NCBI GenBank assembly: GCA_036785325.1
Contig: JAXIVH010000014.1
Location: 1,270,778 to 1,334,777 of the forward strand
DNA: 64,000 nucleotides
Direction of reading: 5' to 3'
DNA from: Urophycis tenuis
Lineage: Eukaryota > Chordata > Actinopteri > Gadiformes > Phycidae
A program made the position numbers and the translations under genes. This document shows, one piece after another, positions 59,540 to 64,000 of the stretch (position 1 is its first letter; every line of letters begins with the position of its first letter). Under the pieces are notes generated by a model. That model had not been told where the DNA came from. It did not search any database and saw only the letters and a list, made by a program, of their open reading frames with translations.

Positions 59540-62100
59540 AGGGGAGGGCTGTTTCTCAACACACGGGTGTTTTACCTCTCGGAAGTGCGCAGGAACAACA
59601 ATGACAGGTTGATGGATGGAGTTTATAATTGACTTCATCTACAATGAGCATCCATAATTCCTCTCTGCGAGCGCAGCAGATGGATGCTAAGTGATTAATT
59701 GAATCCGTTGCGTATTTCGGCGAGTGGCTTATTTTAGAACCCCCCCCCCTCAATGCGCTTTTTCAACCCCGTCATCCGCGTGGAATCAGTGAAACATTGC
59801 ATCATCCGTTAAAAGCGAGTCAGACTCACTTCTCACAAGGTCCATTTATTTCCTCGGCCCGTTTTTCTTTCGGTTCGTTTTTTATTTTTTGGGTTTCGTT
59901 GTGTTGGGGGTGTTCATATTTTGCCTGATCAAATTCCCATTAGTCCATGGTAAGTAACAAACTGTTTTCCGCCGTTGTTACTTTTTGTTTGCGCTGGCGC
60001 TCGGGCTGTCGCCTCTGATACAGTATGGAAATGCGTTTCGTGTCGCGAGGGCGGTGGAATCGATTACGGCTGCCCTCTGGTATCCAACGCAAGGACAGTT
60101 TGTAGCGCAGTGGGCGTATTCGGAGGAATCTGGGGGGGCCTCGTGGTTTGAATAGGCAACATACTCACTATGCGGTATTGCAATGAAATCGAGCACAACG
60201 CATTCCATAGCACAGCGTGCCTAATTAAACCTCTCATTGTCTGGTCCACTCCAAGGCAACTCTGTAGGCGACCGACGGGGAGAGCAAAAGCAGGTAGCTG
60301 TGTTTATCGTGTTTGCTGATTTGGGAAGGAACACAGTGGGCATAGTTTTGCTGGATGAGATGGACGGTGGCCTCCTTTTGACGCACCAGACAAGAGTCAG
60401 CAAGGTGGAGTCAGGACAGCGGCTCTGGTGAAACACAGGTCACCGCAATTGAGCTGACGTGATGCCAGAACCAGAACCAGAACCACAGCCAGAACACAGC
60501 CACGTTCAGAAACAGAGACGCGTGACCGGTGTTTGGTGCCGTTTCCGTGGTTTGATTGAAATGTTAATTTCCGCTCATGCAATAAAAAAATTAAATCTAA
60601 TGGATACTCATCAACGATGTTTGTCCAGTGTTTCATGAAAAACTGATTATTTACTTATCTCATTTGGGAAGAAAATGTGCACATCATCACCGCCCCCCCC
60701 CCCCCCCCCCCCTCTTCCTGCTCGTCTGCAAACCAGAAGCGTTCTCTGTGGCCGCTTGTTTTACCTCGGGCACCAATAGAGGTGGGGGGGGGGGGGTTTC
60801 CTTCAGTTTTTTTTCTCAGCGACCTGGGGATATATAAACTCAAGATAAAAAATTGCCGTACCTCCAAACCATCATTTCACCAGCGTGCGGCTCAATCCAA
60901 ACTGAATTACGCTGTATCCCGGATGCATTCCAAAACTACTTCTACCCCATAATAACCATCATACCCACACGCGAGCACGCATGCCCACGCATTCCCCGCA
61001 CACAGAGATGTGCACGCACACACACACACACACACACATGCGTGCGCGTACAACCACACTCACACACATGCATATTGTTCTTTGAAAACTTGTGTGCGCA
61101 CGCACACACACACCCACACACAGATGAGACACACAAACCAAGACAAGAAGGGCTTGCATTCCAGCGAGATGTGGATAAGTACTTGTACTTGTGGTCTTTG
61201 ATTGATTTCTAAGGACTGAGCAAGGGCAGGTGGGCGACTAAATTGATCTGGTCATTTGTAAGAAGGAACAGAGGAACAGTGAAAGAAATGCACGACTGTG
61301 CTGCTGGTGCACATTGATTTGACCTTCAAAATAAAATAAATGAATTCATCCCTTCTGTATGTGTTGTTTTGAACTCATTTCTCGTTTGCCGATCCATCAG
61401 GAGGAAATGGACTGTTTTTCTAAGAGGAGGTTTTGCCGGCGCTTGAGAGACAGCTGCGCAGACGAGTTCACAGGAAAGGTTAACAGTGGTTTTGAATTTG
61501 ATTTTCAGACTCAGATCGGATCCAATCAGAATCGAACCGTGGGCGAATGTGGAAATGCGTCAGACACTTATCCGATTTCTCTGCGTGCCCGTCGAGATCG
61601 CGAGCACGACTTTGTCACGTTGGTCGGAAAAAAACACGCATTCTGCACTGCACGGGAGGAACACGACACCGCAAGAAAGCCCGGAACCCCACCTGACATT
61701 GACTCATACAGCATTCACCCTTCTCACCGGAATCCACCATTTCGCATTAACGCTTTGATGCTGAAACTCCCGTATACATAATGAGATTAACAAACCCGGG
61801 GTGTATGATTTGTACAGATCGTAACAAGAAGAGACAGGATTTGTAGAAACCCTTTTACACATGGTTTGCCACATCTCCGAGCAGGAACTTTATCTTCACT
61901 TCCTAGGGGCACAGCTGCCAGCCTGTCTGCCGCAGCTCATTTCCAGGTGTGCATGTTCGCCGCCGCGCCTTTCCCTGCAGAGCGGCGGCGCCGTTGGCCC
62001 CCCCCCCCCCCCCGGTCCCTGAGGGAACGGAGCCGTGGGCGCTCAGTGCTTTGTTTCCATTAGCTCCTCAACACCCCCGCCCACACCACCCGACCCACCA
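59540..62100. other. intergenic, no gene seen
   Basis: Short (CA)n at 61016-61038, poly-C at 60692-60712, a (CCAGAA)n-like run near 60466-60485. A 140-codon open frame at 61359-61781 has no recognisable domain. Confidence 0.45.
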
Positions 62101-63907
62101 CCCCCACGCTCACACACACACACACACACACACGTCACTCTCCGCCGCTTCCCCCCAGAACAAGGCCTCGGAGACCGCCGCCGTCTGCCTCCCTCCCCCT
62201 CTCCCCCCCCTCCTCCTCCCCCTCCTCCCCCGACAACGGGCCAACCACGGGCGCCGGCGCCCACACCAATTCATCAAGCGGGCCGCCGGCTGCTCCGCCG
62301 AGTTGTCGCCGGGCGGCGTTGTCACCGCCGGTCTCCCCACTGCTCCCCGTGGTCCCAAGGCCGCGGCCCCCCCTCCCCCTCCCCCCCCCCCCCCCCCCCC
62401 CCATGGCCCACGCGCGCAGCCTGCTCTGGAAATAGCCGCCCCCTCTCACCGGGCTCTATTATAGCGACCGACTGTCGCTCCTCACGTGGGCGACGCGGGA
62501 CGTGAGGTGAGGCGCGGCGAGGCGGTCGGCAGAGGAGAGGTTTTATGTTTTTTGGTTTTTACCGCTGTTTAAGCGACGCCGGTAGAACAGGTTTGCCTCA
62601 GCCTTTGAGTCTCTTTGAGACACTTTGTTGTTGTTCAGGCTTTTGGCCTGTCTACACTTTATTCAATATGATTTGTCAGCTAGGGGGGTTCGATTGGATG
62701 TAACCTAAAACTGGCAGAAACCATTAACGCATGCAATAGCACACGTTTAACCCATAGGGGGAAATTTGAGTCCATATCTACAGAGCATCACTTTTATATA
62801 ACTTAAGCACTTAATAACTTATGCACTACATCTCATCTACAGATGATGATGTGTGTCTGTCTGTCTGTCTGTATTGAGGGGAGGGAGGGGGGGGGGGGTC
62901 TTGATTAACAGTACGATTACAATGAGAATGAATAAGATCGAGTATGCAATTCACCAGGGAGCCAAAGCGCGGCGAGAGTCCGATCTGAATCGCTAACACA
63001 ACCGCTAACGTTAATGGGTAACGATGACAGGTGAGCTTTTGAACCTGCACAATAAAGCCCGGTATTAACCATCGCAGGCAGGGCAGCATGCTTCATGCCC
63101 ATGCCGCCATCAAAAATTGTTACAGATTAACCCCCCCCCCCCGCATAAATGCCCTTATGATGACATCTCACAGGCCTTCTCACAGGCCCTCTCACAGACG
63201 ATTAAAAAAAAAATGTGCAACACAATAAAGCGTGGAACCTCCTTTATCCGGGGTGTCATTCATCAATCCGCACTCAATCTAATTGTGAATCCGCCCCAGA
63301 CGAAGATGGCCACAGTATCTGTGTGTTGTTACACCGCTCACCTAAGTGGCACTGGGGGGCGCGCGAATTGCCGCGCGCGCGGTGCTTCCCTTCGTCCATT
63401 AGGAGTTAAACGGTTTGCGCTGGATTACAGAAGCGGCCGCCTAATCGTCCCTTTAAACAAACACGGGGCGAGACGTCTCGCCTCCGAGCCCGGCGGCGAC
63501 GCGTTGAGTGTGTCGACAGCCACCTGTCGCTCTCTCTCCCAACAGACGACTGCTCTTCGGGAAGAGTGGGGGGCCCCCTGAATGGGGGGGCCCCAAACTC
63601 CTTATTGAGTTGTTGTTTTTTTTTGTGCTTTTTTTTGCTTGTTTTTTTTACAACCACTTGTTTTTGCTTGTTTTTTTTTACAACCACTCCACAACACACG
63701 TCGTAATTTCACCCTTTCTATGAGCTTGGTGCGGCCGCCTGAGGATCAGGAATCTTTTTGCGTGGTGGGATCCTCTCTGCTTCGCCGTCAGAAGTGAAAC
63801 GGTAGAGCTGCGCTAACGTTGCGCTAGCATGACGTTAGCGCCGCGGCTACGGCGATCCTACGGAGGGAGCCGGCGCCACAGAGCCGAGGCTTCCCGCCAC
63901 GGGAAAG

Positions 63908-63942
<35 letters not shown>

Positions 63943-64000
63943 CGAGCGTCTGTGCATGTGTCACCGCATGCGTGTGTTACCGCGCGCGCGCGTTACCGTG
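62100..64000. other. GC-rich intergenic DNA, no gene seen
   Basis: CCT/CCC-rich sequence (62190-62230), poly-C (62381-62402), (CTGT)n near 62856-62871, and (GT)n at 63910-63938 near the window end. High CpG content in 63330-63530 may mark a CpG island of a gene beyond the window, but no exon is visible. Confidence 0.4.

Noticed and set aside
61359..61781. 140-codon open frame on the + strand
   Set aside because: No recognisable domain, no clear splice sites, and the length is within what is expected by chance in moderately GC-rich DNA.
63330..63530. CpG-rich stretch as a promoter/CpG island
   Set aside because: Elevated CpG only; no transcript start or exon visible, so not called as a promoter.

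Overview
The window is vertebrate, almost certainly teleost, nuclear DNA. The only convincing protein-coding gene is the 3' half of dicer1 on the + strand, about 1..14,700. The teleost call rests on V-SINE-like tRNA-derived elements, fish-type LINE tails, a hAT remnant with a ZMYM/TTF-type zinc finger, very dense (CA)n, (GA)n and poly-C/poly-G tracts, and short GT-AG introns. The species is not identified. Two gaps of exactly 200 N (19771-19970 and 51301-51500) are assembly placeholders.

Layout, 1-10256: twelve coding segments of dicer1, starting inside the PAZ domain and ending at a TAA stop. Joined across eleven GT-AG introns they keep one open frame of 995 residues covering the second part of PAZ, the PAZ-RNase IIIa connector, RNase IIIa, RNase IIIb and the dsRNA-binding domain. 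All eight acidic metal-binding residues of the two RNase III centres are present. The connectors are unusual: a Pro-rich segment in the large exon, a Glu run and Ala/Pro-rich insert inside RNase IIIa, and an Ala run before RNase IIIb. Introns carry a SINE, a MITE and other dispersed repeats. 10257-about 14,700 is read as the 3' UTR, with several AATAAA signals, a let-7 8-mer, a miR-103/107 8-mer, two Pumilio-type motifs and a G-quadruplex-type tract.

Layout, 14.7-64 kb: a stretch of about 49 kb with no supportable gene. It holds microsatellites, two minisatellites, SINEs (including a head-to-head pair), a MITE with 19-bp terminal inverted repeats, a hAT element inserted in a LINE-like tail, several palindromes, and AT-rich single-copy-looking blocks that resemble conserved non-coding elements. 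In human, GSC lies beyond the 3' end of DICER1, so this desert may be regulatory DNA of a neighbouring developmental gene. That is inference only.

Most notable signal: the mature let-7 8-mer target CTACCTCA occurs three times in the dicer1 coding exons and once in the 3' UTR. Two of the coding copies lie in a linker whose protein sequence is otherwise highly diverged. This fits the known let-7/Dicer feedback loop.
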